From a virus: a stretch of DNA of 63,444 bases. Position numbers and translations under genes: made by a program. This document shows, piece by piece, positions 1 through 8,075 of the stretch; position 1 is the first letter of the stretch; each line of letters opens with the position of its first letter. The stretch lies in the IMG/VR virus record IMGVR_UViG_3300044846_000637, positions 1 through 63,444 of that record. One strand, given 5' to 3'. The notes below the pieces were generated by a model. The model had not been told where the DNA came from. It saw only the letters and a program-made list of their open reading frames with translations, and did not search any database.

Positions 1-47
1 CATCAGCGATGCGGCGTTCAAGCAAGGCGATATGTTTGATCGTTCAG
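1..47. repeat. Left copy of terminal direct overlap
   Basis: The first 47 bases match 63398-63444 at 46 of 47 positions; position 31 is t here and g at 63428. The overlap joins one reading frame across the ends. This is most simply the assembly overlap of a circular or circularly permuted genome, not a biological terminal repeat. Confidence 0.9.
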
Positions 48-532
48 AGTACCCTGACACGCAAGATGTTCGCTCCAAGTTCCGTATCAAGCTCCATGTG
101 AGCCAAGTACCGGCAGGTGACTTCCGGACCGGCGGCATCGCAAACGCTATCGCTGAAGACTTGAAGAATCATTACGAGCGCCAGACCAAGGACATCATCG
201 ACGCTGTGATGAACGATGCGACCAACCGACTCATCGAGATTGCCGAGCGCCTACAGAATGCCTGTACCGAGGCCAACGCAGACGATGACGGCAAGGTTCG
301 CCGCAAGAAGATTTACGACAGCACATTCACACAAGCCAAGGAGATATGCGAGACCATTCGTAACTTCAATCTGACAAACAACACTCTGCTCGACGCGGCT
401 GTGGACCAACTTGCAAATACATTGCGCGATGTAACCGTGGAGGAGTTACGTGAGAGTTCATACACACGCAGTGAGGTACGCGAGAACCTCGACGAGATGC
501 TGAGCAAGTTCAAACCAATCAAGACTTACTAA
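2..532 (+). CDS. DUF3150-like protein, C-terminal part (gene crosses the contig joint)
   Basis: The frame is open from base 2 and continues the gene that starts at 63021; joined, they encode about 302 aa. The segment has no catalytic motif; it is rich in helix-forming charged residues in its second half (roughly IAEDLKNHYER onward). The identification as DUF3150 rests on overall look and on position directly before a MoxR-type ATPase and a metallopeptidase-VWA gene, a setting I associate with this family; function is unknown. A plausible role is adaptor or substrate of the MoxR machine. ATG at 32 is an internal methionine, not the start. Confidence 0.5.
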   Translation: MSDAAFKQGDMFDRSEYPDTQDVRSKFRIKLHVSQVPAGDFRTGGIANAIAEDLKNHYERQTKDIIDAVMNDATNRLIEIAERLQNACTEANADDDGKVRRKKIYDSTFTQAKEICETIRNFNLTNNTLLDAAVDQLANTLRDVTVEELRESSYTRSEVRENLDEMLSKFKPIKTY

Positions 533-550
533 TTCACCCACCCCTGAAAC
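531..550. promoter_or_regulatory. Degenerate GTTTCA/TGAAAC hairpin before the MoxR gene
   Basis: AATTCA (531-536), loop CCCACCCC (537-544), TGAAAC (545-550). Only the inner four base pairs remain complementary, but the loop is identical to that of the perfect copy at 62314-62335. It ends 14 nt before the ATG at 565, the same spacing as in other copies, so a role at the ribosome binding site is inferred. Confidence 0.5.
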
Positions 551-564
551 ACTAAGGAAACACC

Positions 565-1635
565 ATGTCAAAAGTTAACTTCACACTGTCTGTCTCTATC
601 GAAGAGGCCAAGACCGCTATCAAAACCGTTGGCGAGTTTATCACTCCGATCATTGTCTCCGAGCCGGGCGTAGGCAAGTCAAGCATCATCGAGATGCTCA
701 AGTCCGAGATGGACAACAACGAGTACGACTTCATCTACGTTGACTGCCCTGTCAAAGACATGATGGACGTTGCGGCGTCTATCCCCAACCATGAGAGCAA
801 GTCTCTTGAGTACTATGTCAGCGACTTGTTCAAGCTGGGCAACGGCAAGAAGAAGGTCATCATGCTTGACGAGTTCATGAAGTCCCCCAAGCTGTTGCAG
901 ATCATCTTCACTCGACTGATCCTCGAACGCACTGTGGGTGACGAGCCACTGCCCAAGGGTTCCATCCTGTTCGCAACATCTAACAATGCAAGCGATGGTG
1001 TGGGCGACTCGATGCTGGCACACGTTGGTAACCGTGTGACCATGCTGAAGATGTCCAAGCCAAACGCTGAGCAGTGGAACGTATGGGCGACAGCGAACAA
1101 GATCGCAAGACCTATCCGCGCTTGGGTGTCCATGAATCCCCGCGCACTGTACTCATACACAGATGGTGGTCAGGATGACAACCCGTACATCTTCAAACCA
1201 AGCGGGGTCACAGCGCAGTTCGTCTCGCCACGTTCGTTGGCTAAAGCATCACCTATCGTTTCATCCAAGGCTGAATTGGGAGAGCATCTCATGATGGCAC
1301 TGCTGGCTGGCACTATCGGTGAGGCGGCGGCCAAGTCCATGGCGGCGTTCATTGCACTTGAGAGCAAGCTGATCGGGTTCAAGGATGTAATCAAAGCTCC
1401 GAAGACTATCACTGTGCCAGAGGATGTATCTGCGCAAGTCATGATGATGTTCGAGGCCGTTGACTGTGTTGAAACGCAAGATGATCTAAGCAAGTACATG
1501 GAGTTCGTGAACCGTATCCCGTCGTCCGAAGTCCAATCCATCTTCTTCACGATGATCATGCGCGGCAAGCCTCGCGTTGCGCGATACAACCAAGAGATCA
1601 TGAAGTGGTCTGCTGAGAACCATGTCTTGATGTAA
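565..1635 (+). CDS. MoxR-type AAA+ ATPase
   Basis: A 356-aa AAA+ ATPase. Walker A is SEPGVGKS (residues 32-39; the usual first Gly is Ser), Walker B is VIMLDE (98-103), and the sensor-1 stretch ILFATSNN ends at 141. MoxR proteins are chaperone-like ATPases that act with VWA-domain partners on metal centres or complexes; the VWA partner here is the gene at 2358. It follows the DUF3150-like gene after 32 nt, with a start preceded by AAGGAAA. The ATPase call is firm; the MoxR subfamily is supported by the neighbouring metallopeptidase-VWA protein, as in other MoxR-VWA pairs. Its job for the phage is unknown. Confidence 0.85.
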   Translation: MSKVNFTLSVSIEEAKTAIKTVGEFITPIIVSEPGVGKSSIIEMLKSEMDNNEYDFIYVDCPVKDMMDVAASIPNHESKSLEYYVSDLFKLGNGKKKVIMLDEFMKSPKLLQIIFTRLILERTVGDEPLPKGSILFATSNNASDGVGDSMLAHVGNRVTMLKMSKPNAEQWNVWATANKIARPIRAWVSMNPRALYSYTDGGQDDNPYIFKPSGVTAQFVSPRSLAKASPIVSSKAELGEHLMMALLAGTIGEAAAKSMAAFIALESKLIGFKDVIKAPKTITVPEDVSAQVMMMFEAVDCVETQDDLSKYMEFVNRIPSSEVQSIFFTMIMRGKPRVARYNQEIMKWSAENHVLM

Positions 1636-1663
1636 ACAACCAACTAACCAACGGAGAAACCAA

Positions 1664-1900
1664 ATGAAAGAAAAGCAACTGCCAAAGATCGGTGTCCCTA
1701 TCGCGTACAAGAGCTGCTACATCGTGCGCGTGGGCAATGGGTTTGATTGTGTTGATCGCGCCACAGGTCGGTGGATTCACCTGCCTGATTCACGCCGCGC
1801 GAAATGGAATGCATCGGTGTGGTCACGACTGTCTGATGAGTTCAGCGGCTCATCTATCAAGGCTTTCTCTGCCGAACTGATTCAGGAGGGGATGAAATGA
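1664..1900 (+). CDS. Hypothetical protein, 78 aa
   Basis: A small soluble protein with no recognised motif; Trp- and Arg-rich middle (RWIHLPDSRRAKW). The start has a good GGAG site (acggagaaacc). Its stop overlaps the next start as ATGA, so the pair is translationally coupled inside the MoxR-VWA operon. Function unknown. Confidence 0.75.
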   Translation: MKEKQLPKIGVPIAYKSCYIVRVGNGFDCVDRATGRWIHLPDSRRAKWNASVWSRLSDEFSGSSIKAFSAELIQEGMK

Positions 1901-2172
1901 AAAAGGTAAGCGACTCGGCCAAGGCCGCCGCTGTGATGCACTTTGTGTCTGACAGTGGGGATACCGGACTAACGCCAGATATGGCAGTGGAGTTGTTCAA
2001 TGAGTTGGGTCAGTCTTTTGGCCCTGTAGATGAAGTGCTGGACAAGTACAACATGACGCGCTGGGCGAGGTTCGATGGTTGGGACGATGGTACATGGTGG
2101 GAACAGCTTGAGCTGCTGGCGCATGTCATCGACGCAATGTTTGACTATTTTGAGTTTCCACCGGAGGGATGA
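1897..2172 (+). CDS. Hypothetical acidic protein, 91 aa
   Basis: Starts in an ATGA overlap with the preceding gene, after a GGAGGGG ribosome site. The protein is acidic with Trp/Asp-rich stretches (GWDDGTWWEQ) and no recognised domain. It lies between the MoxR and VWA genes, and may be an accessory of that module; this is inference from position only. Confidence 0.7.
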   Translation: MKKVSDSAKAAAVMHFVSDSGDTGLTPDMAVELFNELGQSFGPVDEVLDKYNMTRWARFDGWDDGTWWEQLELLAHVIDAMFDYFEFPPEG

Positions 2173-2173
2173 A

Positions 2174-2368
2174 ATGATTGAGTACACCTACCTAGAAATC
2201 TTTCTGTTCTGCGCGTTCTTTGTGGCGCTGGGTTATGCGTTCAAGTACCGTGAAGAATCTACTACGGGAAAACAAGTGATCAGAGCGATGCTCCGAGACC
2301 AAACCATATACGACAGGATGAAAGCTGACCATGACACATTCATTGAGGAGTTAAGAAATGCTGACTGA
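2174..2368 (+). CDS. Small single-pass membrane protein, 64 aa
   Basis: I chose ATG 2174, which follows the GGAGGG site at the end of the upstream gene; longer forms from alternative upstream starts are less likely. Residues about 6-22 (YLEIFLFCAFFVALGYAF) form one hydrophobic helix followed by a charged cytoplasmic-type tail. Its end overlaps the start of the metallopeptidase-VWA gene by 11 nt. A membrane anchor for the MoxR-VWA complex is possible but unproven. Confidence 0.6.
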   Translation: MIEYTYLEIFLFCAFFVALGYAFKYREESTTGKQVIRAMLRDQTIYDRMKADHDTFIEELRNAD

Positions 2369-3584
2369 AGAACAACGAATCAAGAAGGGCCACATTGCCC
2401 TGATGAAACATCCCGAGACTGCGCTGTGGTCTGGGGTCATGATGATGGGCGCTACGTCTGTGATCGACGACCCGAGCGTGACAGCGTACACCGATGGTGT
2501 CAACAAGAAGTATGGCCGTAAGTTTCTCAGCACAGTGTGCAAAGACCAAGCCGAGGTCAATGGTCTCATCTTGCACGAGAACTTGCACATTGGTCTGCGC
2601 CACATGATCCACAGCATCGATCTGTTCAAGGCCGATAAGCAGATTGCGAACATGGCGGCTGACTATGTGGTCAACGACATTATCATGAACATCAAGGACA
2701 AGACCCTTGTTAAGTTACCAGAGGGCGGCTGTTACGACCCGAAGTATCACAACATGAACATGCGTGAGGTCTATCGCCTGTTGAAGAAAGACAAGGACGA
2801 GCGCAAAGGTAAAGGTTCAGGGGAGGGTGAAACGCAAGGTGATGACGATGGGTCGGGCGGTGGCGGGGGTGGTTACAAGTTCGACGACCACGACATCGAT
2901 GGAGAAGGTTCTGCACAAGGCGCAACGCAAGAGGAAGCGAAAGCCTTGGATGCGCGTATCGACAGAGCTATCCGTGAAGGCGCGTTACTCGCGGGGCGTC
3001 TTGGTATCGATCTGCCCCGGTCCATCACAGAGTTGCTTGAGCCAAAGATTGACTGGCGTGAGGTACTGCGTGAGTTCGTGTCAGCGGCTACCAAAGGCAA
3101 GGACGAGTACACATGGCGCAGGTTCAACCGCAGGGTGATTGCCAATGATATGTATCTGCCGACTGTGGAGAACGAGACCATCGGAGAGATTATCGTTGCC
3201 ATCGACACATCAGGTTCTATCGGGGAGAAGGAGCTTAACGAGTTCGCTTCAGAACTGGTATCAATCTGTGAGTCTGTGTCGCCCGAAGCTGTGCGCGTTC
3301 TGTGGTGGGACACCATGGTTCACGGTGAACAAGTCTTTACAGACAACTACGCCAATATCGGCGCGATGCTCAAGCCCAAGGGTGGCGGCGGTACTAGGGT
3401 TTCATGTGTCAGTGAATACCTAAACAAGAACAAGGTCAACGCTGAGTGCGTGTTGGTCTTCACCGATGGCTATCTTGAGAGCGATGTCAAGTGGTCAATC
3501 ACTGCCCCGACTCTGTGGATGGTTACAGAGAACAAAAGCTGGACCCCGCCAGTAGGTAAAAAAGTTTTTATGGAGAAAATGTAA
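2358..3584 (+). CDS. Metallopeptidase-VWA fusion (DUF2201 type), MoxR partner
   Basis: A 408-aa two-domain protein. The N-terminal half carries a zincin-like HENLH motif at residues 73-77 within NGLILHENLHIGLRH, as in DUF2201_N putative metallopeptidases. A Gly/Asp-rich linker (about 155-195) leads to a C-terminal VWA-like domain with a MIDAS DTSGS at 283-287. In known MoxR-VWA systems the VWA protein is the adaptor of the AAA+ ATPase; the putative peptidase may process or bind a target. Gene order (ATPase, small proteins, VWA) supports a functional pair with 565-1635. The phage target is unknown. Confidence 0.85.
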   Translation: MLTEEQRIKKGHIALMKHPETALWSGVMMMGATSVIDDPSVTAYTDGVNKKYGRKFLSTVCKDQAEVNGLILHENLHIGLRHMIHSIDLFKADKQIANMAADYVVNDIIMNIKDKTLVKLPEGGCYDPKYHNMNMREVYRLLKKDKDERKGKGSGEGETQGDDDGSGGGGGGYKFDDHDIDGEGSAQGATQEEAKALDARIDRAIREGALLAGRLGIDLPRSITELLEPKIDWREVLREFVSAATKGKDEYTWRRFNRRVIANDMYLPTVENETIGEIIVAIDTSGSIGEKELNEFASELVSICESVSPEAVRVLWWDTMVHGEQVFTDNYANIGAMLKPKGGGGTRVSCVSEYLNKNKVNAECVLVFTDGYLESDVKWSITAPTLWMVTENKSWTPPVGKKVFMEKM

Positions 3585-4552
3585 TGGCCTTCTACGACAT
3601 TCAATATATCAACTACGCAAACTTGGAGAAGATCAGTCGCTCCAAACCATTCAGAGGCAGTGATAACGCTTACCCGTTGGGCGACAGGCGTTACTCAGCG
3701 CGGCACTTCCGCAAGGAGGGCGATGGTTCTTTCTCAATTTGGTATCTCAACAGAGGGGTGTCTGATGAATTGTCCGGAGGAACGATAGCTGATGAGCGCA
3801 AACAGTATATAGATCGATGCGCCTCACAGAAGCTCGGCATCGTGCGGTCAGACAACTCCTTTGAGTTTCTTAACTCAAGTGGGCAGGGCGAGAACATGAT
3901 GCTGTGCGAGGGGTTGAGAGGTGGCCTGACTCACTGCGCCAACAAAGGCGGTCTGGTGTTCCACCGTGGTCAACACATCCATCCTGTGTTCAGTGGTCTG
4001 CGCATCAACTGCGACACGGGTGAGTCCATAACGGATTACAAATTGTTTCAGGCAGTGGTGAATCGTAAAAAAGCAAATCAGTACATGAAGCAGTTCAGTG
4101 AGTTCAAGACTGGAGCGCCTGTGATGCTGAGCAGTATGGATGACGCAGGCATTCTTCAGGTGTACGACGACATGTATGAGATTCACAGAGATTCATTCAA
4201 GGACCTGAATGGGAAGTATGTCATGCAACTGATAGATGAGGGTAAGTACGTAGATGCCCTGTGCTTGTTCTCCATGGTCGCGAACCACCTGTGGGAGATT
4301 AGGCACGGCACTGAACAAAGGTACAAAAGCCGCGAAGAAACTGGAGGGCATGTTCTTAACCATCTAACCAGACTGCCTACCCGCTTCAAGGAGCGCACCA
4401 TGCGCGTACTGGAGACAAAGTTCCGAGACCTCGCAGTATCAACTCAAGAAGACCTGTTCGAGTCTAAGGAACTGCAAGCAGGTAAGGAGTTACCCGAGAG
4501 CAAGTGGGACCTGAGAGTTATGGTCAATGGCATGACCATGAAGCGTCTGTAA
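3584..4552 (+). CDS. Hypothetical protein, 322 aa
   Basis: The start overlaps the stop of the VWA gene by one base (TAATG), so it is coupled to it. No domain is recognised; the protein is mixed alpha/beta in appearance, with RHFRKEGDGSFSIWYLNRG near residue 40 and a helical, charged C-terminal third. Its fixed place after the VWA gene suggests it belongs to the same operon. Function unknown. Confidence 0.8.
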   Translation: MAFYDIQYINYANLEKISRSKPFRGSDNAYPLGDRRYSARHFRKEGDGSFSIWYLNRGVSDELSGGTIADERKQYIDRCASQKLGIVRSDNSFEFLNSSGQGENMMLCEGLRGGLTHCANKGGLVFHRGQHIHPVFSGLRINCDTGESITDYKLFQAVVNRKKANQYMKQFSEFKTGAPVMLSSMDDAGILQVYDDMYEIHRDSFKDLNGKYVMQLIDEGKYVDALCLFSMVANHLWEIRHGTEQRYKSREETGGHVLNHLTRLPTRFKERTMRVLETKFRDLAVSTQEDLFESKELQAGKELPESKWDLRVMVNGMTMKRL

Positions 4553-4575
4553 TTTTTAACCAAACGGAGAAAACG

Positions 4576-5505
4576 ATGAGCATCATTTCAACCTTTGCAC
4601 GTGACAACGTGGCTGAGATACTTAGCGAGGACAACATTCATCGAGTGGAACTCAAGAAGCTGGTTCATGAGTTCTGTCACGCATACAACTTGCGTGTGAT
4701 CAATGTGGCAAACATCAACTCCCGTAGAGAGGTGGCGCGTCTGGTCACAGACGGCGGTATAAATTGTGGTTCGGTCTCGGTCGAGTACGAGGGGGATAAC
4801 AAATATACTTACCGCGCATCTTTTAATACTATCAATAAGGATAAGGCCAGCGCCAAGTCAGAACGTAATGTGAGAGACTCTAACAAGATCAGTAATCTCA
4901 TTCGCGCAATCAAGAAGAACAAGGAAGAACCAACGGAAGAAGCCCTTGTTAAATCAATGCGGCGCGATATAACTTCTCCGTTCAATTCAGTAGAGAGTGA
5001 TTTAAGGTATGGTGGCCCAACCATAGCACTACCGCAGGACATGCAAAAAGCAGTAATGAATTTTGTTTTGGGTATTGACACTGTTGGAATGAATGCGTAC
5101 ATTGACGACCTCAAAGCCATACACAGTAAATATCAGTCGGAGATTAAGTCACATGAAGAAAAAACTTCAGACAGTAAACGCTTCAAGCGAGGCGCAACGG
5201 TGATCGGGCACGTAGCACAACACATTTCGGACCCGCACTATCTTGTCGCGGATGTATCGATGGGCGACGATGGTATGTTTACGTTTCACACCCCCCTGAA
5301 ACGCTACGACACTCTCAAGGAACTATCGATTGCCCCGGTGGTCATGATGGTAAATACCTTCATGCAAAGCAGACCTGACTACAACCGGGACAACGAGTTC
5401 GGCTTATCGGTTCGGGACAAATACTATCCTGAGCTGGATATATCTACGGGGTACACATCGCACAACAATCCTTTCTGGATAGCCATCCCCAAAGAGGCTC
5501 CATGA
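4576..5505 (+). CDS. Hypothetical protein with HEFCH motif, 309 aa
   Basis: ATG 4576 follows acggagaaaacg and is preferred over the upstream alternative start at 4504 inside the previous gene. Residues 31-35 read HEFCH in KKLVHEFCHAYNL, formally HExxH, but no third ligand region is obvious, so a protease call is not made. The middle is Lys-rich and probably helical. A perfect inverted repeat (5282-5303) lies inside the coding sequence. Function unknown. Confidence 0.75.
   Translation: MSIISTFARDNVAEILSEDNIHRVELKKLVHEFCHAYNLRVINVANINSRREVARLVTDGGINCGSVSVEYEGDNKYTYRASFNTINKDKASAKSERNVRDSNKISNLIRAIKKNKEEPTEEALVKSMRRDITSPFNSVESDLRYGGPTIALPQDMQKAVMNFVLGIDTVGMNAYIDDLKAIHSKYQSEIKSHEEKTSDSKRFKRGATVIGHVAQHISDPHYLVADVSMGDDGMFTFHTPLKRYDTLKELSIAPVVMMVNTFMQSRPDYNRDNEFGLSVRDKYYPELDISTGYTSHNNPFWIAIPKEAP
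5282..5303. repeat. GTTTCA/TGAAAC inverted repeat inside a coding region
   Basis: CGTTTCA (5282-5288), loop CACCCCCC (5289-5296), TGAAACG (5297-5303): a perfect 7-bp stem. It has the same arms and C-rich loop as the leader copies near 61.4 and 62.1 kb. Here it encodes FHTPLKR, so it is either under dual constraint or a scattered repeat. Confidence 0.7.
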
Positions 5506-5834
5506 AGAATGACCCGTATGTTCCGGTCATGCACACAAGCTGGTCGGACCACTGGCGCGTACCGTTGTGGGTTGATGGTGACAAGTACAGGCTATGCCTC
5601 AAGCAGAACTATTACAGGCACTACACCGATGACACACTGCCAAACGATCTGAAGTCTGCGTTCTCGATGATCAATGCGTTCCCGCCGAATGACGTTGCCA
5701 TCTGGGAGATAGACCCGATCACGGCATACATCAACAAGCAAGACGACAAGCTCAACACGATTGGGTGGAGAGTTAACAAGCATCTATACATGGTCATCCT
5801 CAGCGGTGAACAGATGGAGGACTTACATGGCTGA
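5502..5834 (+). CDS. Hypothetical protein, 110 aa
   Basis: Starts at an ATGA overlap with the previous gene. The protein is aromatic-rich (HTSWSDHWRVPLWVDGDKYRL) with no recognised domain. It overlaps the following VRR-NUC gene by 8 nt. Function unknown. Confidence 0.75.
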   Translation: MKNDPYVPVMHTSWSDHWRVPLWVDGDKYRLCLKQNYYRHYTDDTLPNDLKSAFSMINAFPPNDVAIWEIDPITAYINKQDDKLNTIGWRVNKHLYMVILSGEQMEDLHG

Positions 5835-6123
5835 TACACCAGAAGGAAAAGTTAAGCGCAAGGTCAAGGAGGAACTGGCTTCAATCGGCGCTTACTACGT
5901 CATGCCCGTAACAGGGGGGTTTGGTAATTCAGGCATCCCTGACATCCTATGTTGTTTCAACGGGTGGTTCATCGGCATCGAGTGCAAAGCTAACGGCGGT
6001 AAGGTCACGCGCCTACAGCAGACACACTTGGATGAGATCGAGATGCGCGGCGGTCTTTCGTTTGTTGTAGACGAACACAACGTGAAGATTCTCAAACAAC
6101 TTATCTTGGAGAAAACAAAATGA
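5827..6123 (+). CDS. VRR-NUC domain nuclease
   Basis: A 98-aa protein made of one VRR-NUC (PD-(D/E)XK-type) domain: GIPDILCCFNGWFIGIECKA gives the Asp and the E-x-K active-site pair, and LQQTHLDEIEMRGG is the conserved Gln region. Such stand-alone phage nucleases cut branched or Holliday-type DNA during replication, recombination or packaging. ATG 5827 follows a gatggagg site. It overlaps both neighbours, so it is co-translated with them. Confidence 0.88.
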   Translation: MADTPEGKVKRKVKEELASIGAYYVMPVTGGFGNSGIPDILCCFNGWFIGIECKANGGKVTRLQQTHLDEIEMRGGLSFVVDEHNVKILKQLILEKTK

Positions 6124-6251
6124 GTGAGTACGACGAACTGCCTGACGAGTACTACGCCGATAAGTTTGAGCGTCAGCGACACAGACGCGAGATGAACAGC
6201 GAGTTGGGTAACCCACAATTTGAACTAGATGAGGAGACAGAAAATGACTAA
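6120..6251 (+). CDS. Acidic mini-protein, 43 aa
   Basis: ATG 6120 lies in an ATGA overlap with the VRR-NUC stop, after CTTGGAGAAAAC. The 43-aa product is very charged (YDELPDEYYADKFERQRHRR) and its stop region overlaps the next start at 6244. The back-to-back couplings are the evidence that it is translated. Function unknown. Confidence 0.6.
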   Translation: MSEYDELPDEYYADKFERQRHRREMNSELGNPQFELDEETEND

Positions 6252-6420
6252 GCCATGGATTCCCGTAGGCCACCCCGAGTACAAATGGTCCAGTGGTGCT
6301 GACGTACAAGCACTGTGGAAGAAGTACGGATGGACACCGCCGAGCGAGAAGATGACACCGCCCCCTGTGGTGAAGCAAGAAGAACCCACATGGGTAAACG
6401 TAGTGCGGCGGGTTAAATGA
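6244..6420 (+). CDS. Hypothetical protein, 58 aa
   Basis: ATG 6244 is preceded by GAGGAGACAG and overlaps the preceding mini-gene. The product is Pro/Trp-rich (MTKPWIPVGHPEYKW) without a known domain, and ends in an ATGA overlap with the next gene. Confidence 0.65.
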   Translation: MTKPWIPVGHPEYKWSSGADVQALWKKYGWTPPSEKMTPPPVVKQEEPTWVNVVRRVK

Positions 6421-6602
6421 AAGCGGTACTTGAGTTCAATTATCCTGAAGACGAGCACAAGCTGGAGCATGCGCTGAAAGGCGCGGCCTACCACGAGGCG
6501 TTGGTTTCTATCGACACTATCCTGACTGCTCCGTTTACGAAAGCAGAAGCACACAGCAGGGTCAGGAAGATCATTGCACAAGTATTAGGGGAAGCACCAT
6601 GA
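6417..6602 (+). CDS. Hypothetical protein, 61 aa
   Basis: A small protein coupled by ATGA on both sides. The sequence MKAVLEFNYPEDEHKLEHALKG resembles short phage proteins commonly found beside replication genes, but I cannot name a family. Predicted to be helical (HALKGAAYHEAL..RVRKIIAQVL). Confidence 0.7.
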   Translation: MKAVLEFNYPEDEHKLEHALKGAAYHEALVSIDTILTAPFTKAEAHSRVRKIIAQVLGEAP

Positions 6603-6700
6603 ACCAAATGAATGACTGCAAACACCGCTGGGAACCCGTCACTGGGCCGGGAATGTACAAGTGCGCCCGATGCGGGATGTTCAGGAGGATTATTAAATGA
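6599..6700 (+). CDS. Zinc-ribbon mini-protein, 33 aa
   Basis: ATG 6599 overlaps the previous stop. The product has C7-x-H9 and a CARC knuckle near residue 22 (YKCARCG), which could hold one zinc ion. Its stop overlaps the next start as ATGA. Too short for a family call. Confidence 0.55.
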   Translation: MNQMNDCKHRWEPVTGPGMYKCARCGMFRRIIK

Positions 6701-6807
6701 AGTACAAACTGATCCTGATTGGCGGGGTGATTGCTTCCGCTATGGTGTCCATCACCATCCTGTGGGGTGTGTGGACGGGTATTGCTTATTTGATGGAGGC
6801 TGTATGA
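6697..6807 (+). CDS. Single-span membrane mini-protein, 36 aa
   Basis: ATG 6697 follows CAGGAGGATTATTAA, a strong ribosome site. Residues 4-30 form one hydrophobic helix (LILIGGVIASAMVSITILWG). It is coupled by ATGA to both neighbours. It could act in the host membrane early in infection; function unknown. Confidence 0.6.
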   Translation: MKYKLILIGGVIASAMVSITILWGVWTGIAYLMEAV

Positions 6808-7154
6808 GAGACACGATAGAAATGGCCCGTGAAGCTGGCTGGACAAGCTACGACTCGCAAGACGAACGCTTTAAAGCCTTTGCCGAGCTTGTCCGTGCTG
6901 ATGAGCGCATGAGTTTTTATGGGCAAGACAAGCCAGCCGAATGCGCCGATGGTTGCCCACCAAACCAGATTTGTGATTACTGCCAAGTGGTTGCACCTGC
7001 TAAGGCAATGATCCTTGCCGAGCGTGAGGCGTGTGCAAAGAAAGCAGAAACGCTTGGCGTACACCCTGCTTTAAATGTTTTTGCTGGCGGCCCTGATTGG
7101 TACAAACATGGGAAAGAAATTGCCGCCGCCATCCGAGCAAGGGGGAACACATGA
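6804..7154 (+). CDS. Hypothetical protein with Cys pairs, 116 aa
   Basis: ATG 6804 follows gatggaggctgt. The middle carries CADGCPPNQICDYC (near residue 50), a possible metal-binding cluster, and the rest is Ala-rich helix (AMILAEREACAKKAE). The upstream extension to 6612 runs through two coupled mini-genes and is rejected. Function unknown. Confidence 0.7.
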   Translation: MRDTIEMAREAGWTSYDSQDERFKAFAELVRADERMSFYGQDKPAECADGCPPNQICDYCQVVAPAKAMILAEREACAKKAETLGVHPALNVFAGGPDWYKHGKEIAAAIRARGNT

Positions 7155-7738
7155 AAGACGAAGCATTGGACTTGGCGCACGGCTATTTAGACCGATTAAT
7201 CAGAGGTTTAAACATGGATGACACATCTGAAGCAGTGCAAGTGCGTGACACCATCAAGCAAGCCCTTGCAGCACCTGTGCAAAGCGCAGAGCGCGGGGAA
7301 CCTGTGGCGTGGCTTTACAAAGGCGATGCTGAGTTTGACGGAAAAGAATGGCGCGACAATATTCGTGTTACTACATCAAAGCAAGTTGCTGATTGGCAGG
7401 GGAAAGACATTCAACCCCTATACACCACCCCACCAGCAACACAGCCAGCACCTGTGCAGGAGCCTGTGGCAACAAAGCTGGAAACGCAACAGTTCAATTG
7501 TTTTCATGTCTCAGCAGAAGACTTTCAAAGACTGAAAGCGCTGCCAGTCGGAGCCAAGCTCTACACCACCCCACCCAACGTGGCTACGCCACTCGCAGCA
7601 CAGCGGCAATGGGTTGGGCTGCCGGATGAGGAAATTAGGGAGGTCAACGCAAAGGTGTCCCAAATTCCACCTATTGATTACACGACAACAACTTATGCCC
7701 GAGCCATTGAAGCCAAACTCAAGGAGAAGAACACATGA
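7151..7738 (+). CDS. Hypothetical protein with LYTTPP motifs, 195 aa
   Basis: ATG 7151 lies in an ATGA overlap. Two copies of the signature xLYTTPP occur (near residues 89 and 137), after a PVAWLYKG segment; this is a widespread phage and prophage protein of unknown role. The linker between copies is Pro/Gln-rich and probably unfolded. The C-terminus (WVGLPDEEIREVNAKV) looks like a short helical domain. Confidence 0.75.
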   Translation: MKDEALDLAHGYLDRLIRGLNMDDTSEAVQVRDTIKQALAAPVQSAERGEPVAWLYKGDAEFDGKEWRDNIRVTTSKQVADWQGKDIQPLYTTPPATQPAPVQEPVATKLETQQFNCFHVSAEDFQRLKALPVGAKLYTTPPNVATPLAAQRQWVGLPDEEIREVNAKVSQIPPIDYTTTTYARAIEAKLKEKNT

Positions 7739-7887
7739 CCAAAGAAGAAGCCCTCGCAGCAATCAAGCTGCTGTCCGCAATGGAGTCGTGGAGCTTTAGC
7801 CTGAAACAGACCATACCCGACTACCTGCACGAAGACCTTGGCAGGTCAATGGAAGTGCTGGAGCGCATCGTATTGGATAAGCCATGA
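7735..7887 (+). CDS. Hypothetical helical mini-protein, 50 aa
   Basis: ATG 7735 overlaps the previous stop (ATGA) after AAGGAGAAGAACAC. The product (MTKEEALAAIKLLSAMESW) is helical and without a known domain; it ends in another ATGA overlap. Confidence 0.6.
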   Translation: MTKEEALAAIKLLSAMESWSFSLKQTIPDYLHEDLGRSMEVLERIVLDKP

Positions 7888-8075
7888 GTCCGTTTGATTG
7901 GAAAAAAGACCCGCGCCCGAGCATCTTTATGAAGGATGCTGCGTTTAAGCCAAGACCCGCGCAGACCTACGCGCATCTGACGCCAGCGGAAAACTTGGTG
8001 GCCTACAAAGCCTTCAGTATCCACAGCCGAGCGCATCCCGGTGTTAAACCCTCACTGAACAAGCACGAGCTATGA
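7884..8075 (+). CDS. Hypothetical protein, 63 aa
   Basis: Coupled by ATGA at both ends. Basic and Pro-rich (MSPFDWKKDPRPSIFMKDAA) with no recognised motif. No clear own ribosome site, so it likely depends on translation of the gene before it. Confidence 0.6.
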   Translation: MSPFDWKKDPRPSIFMKDAAFKPRPAQTYAHLTPAENLVAYKAFSIHSRAHPGVKPSLNKHEL

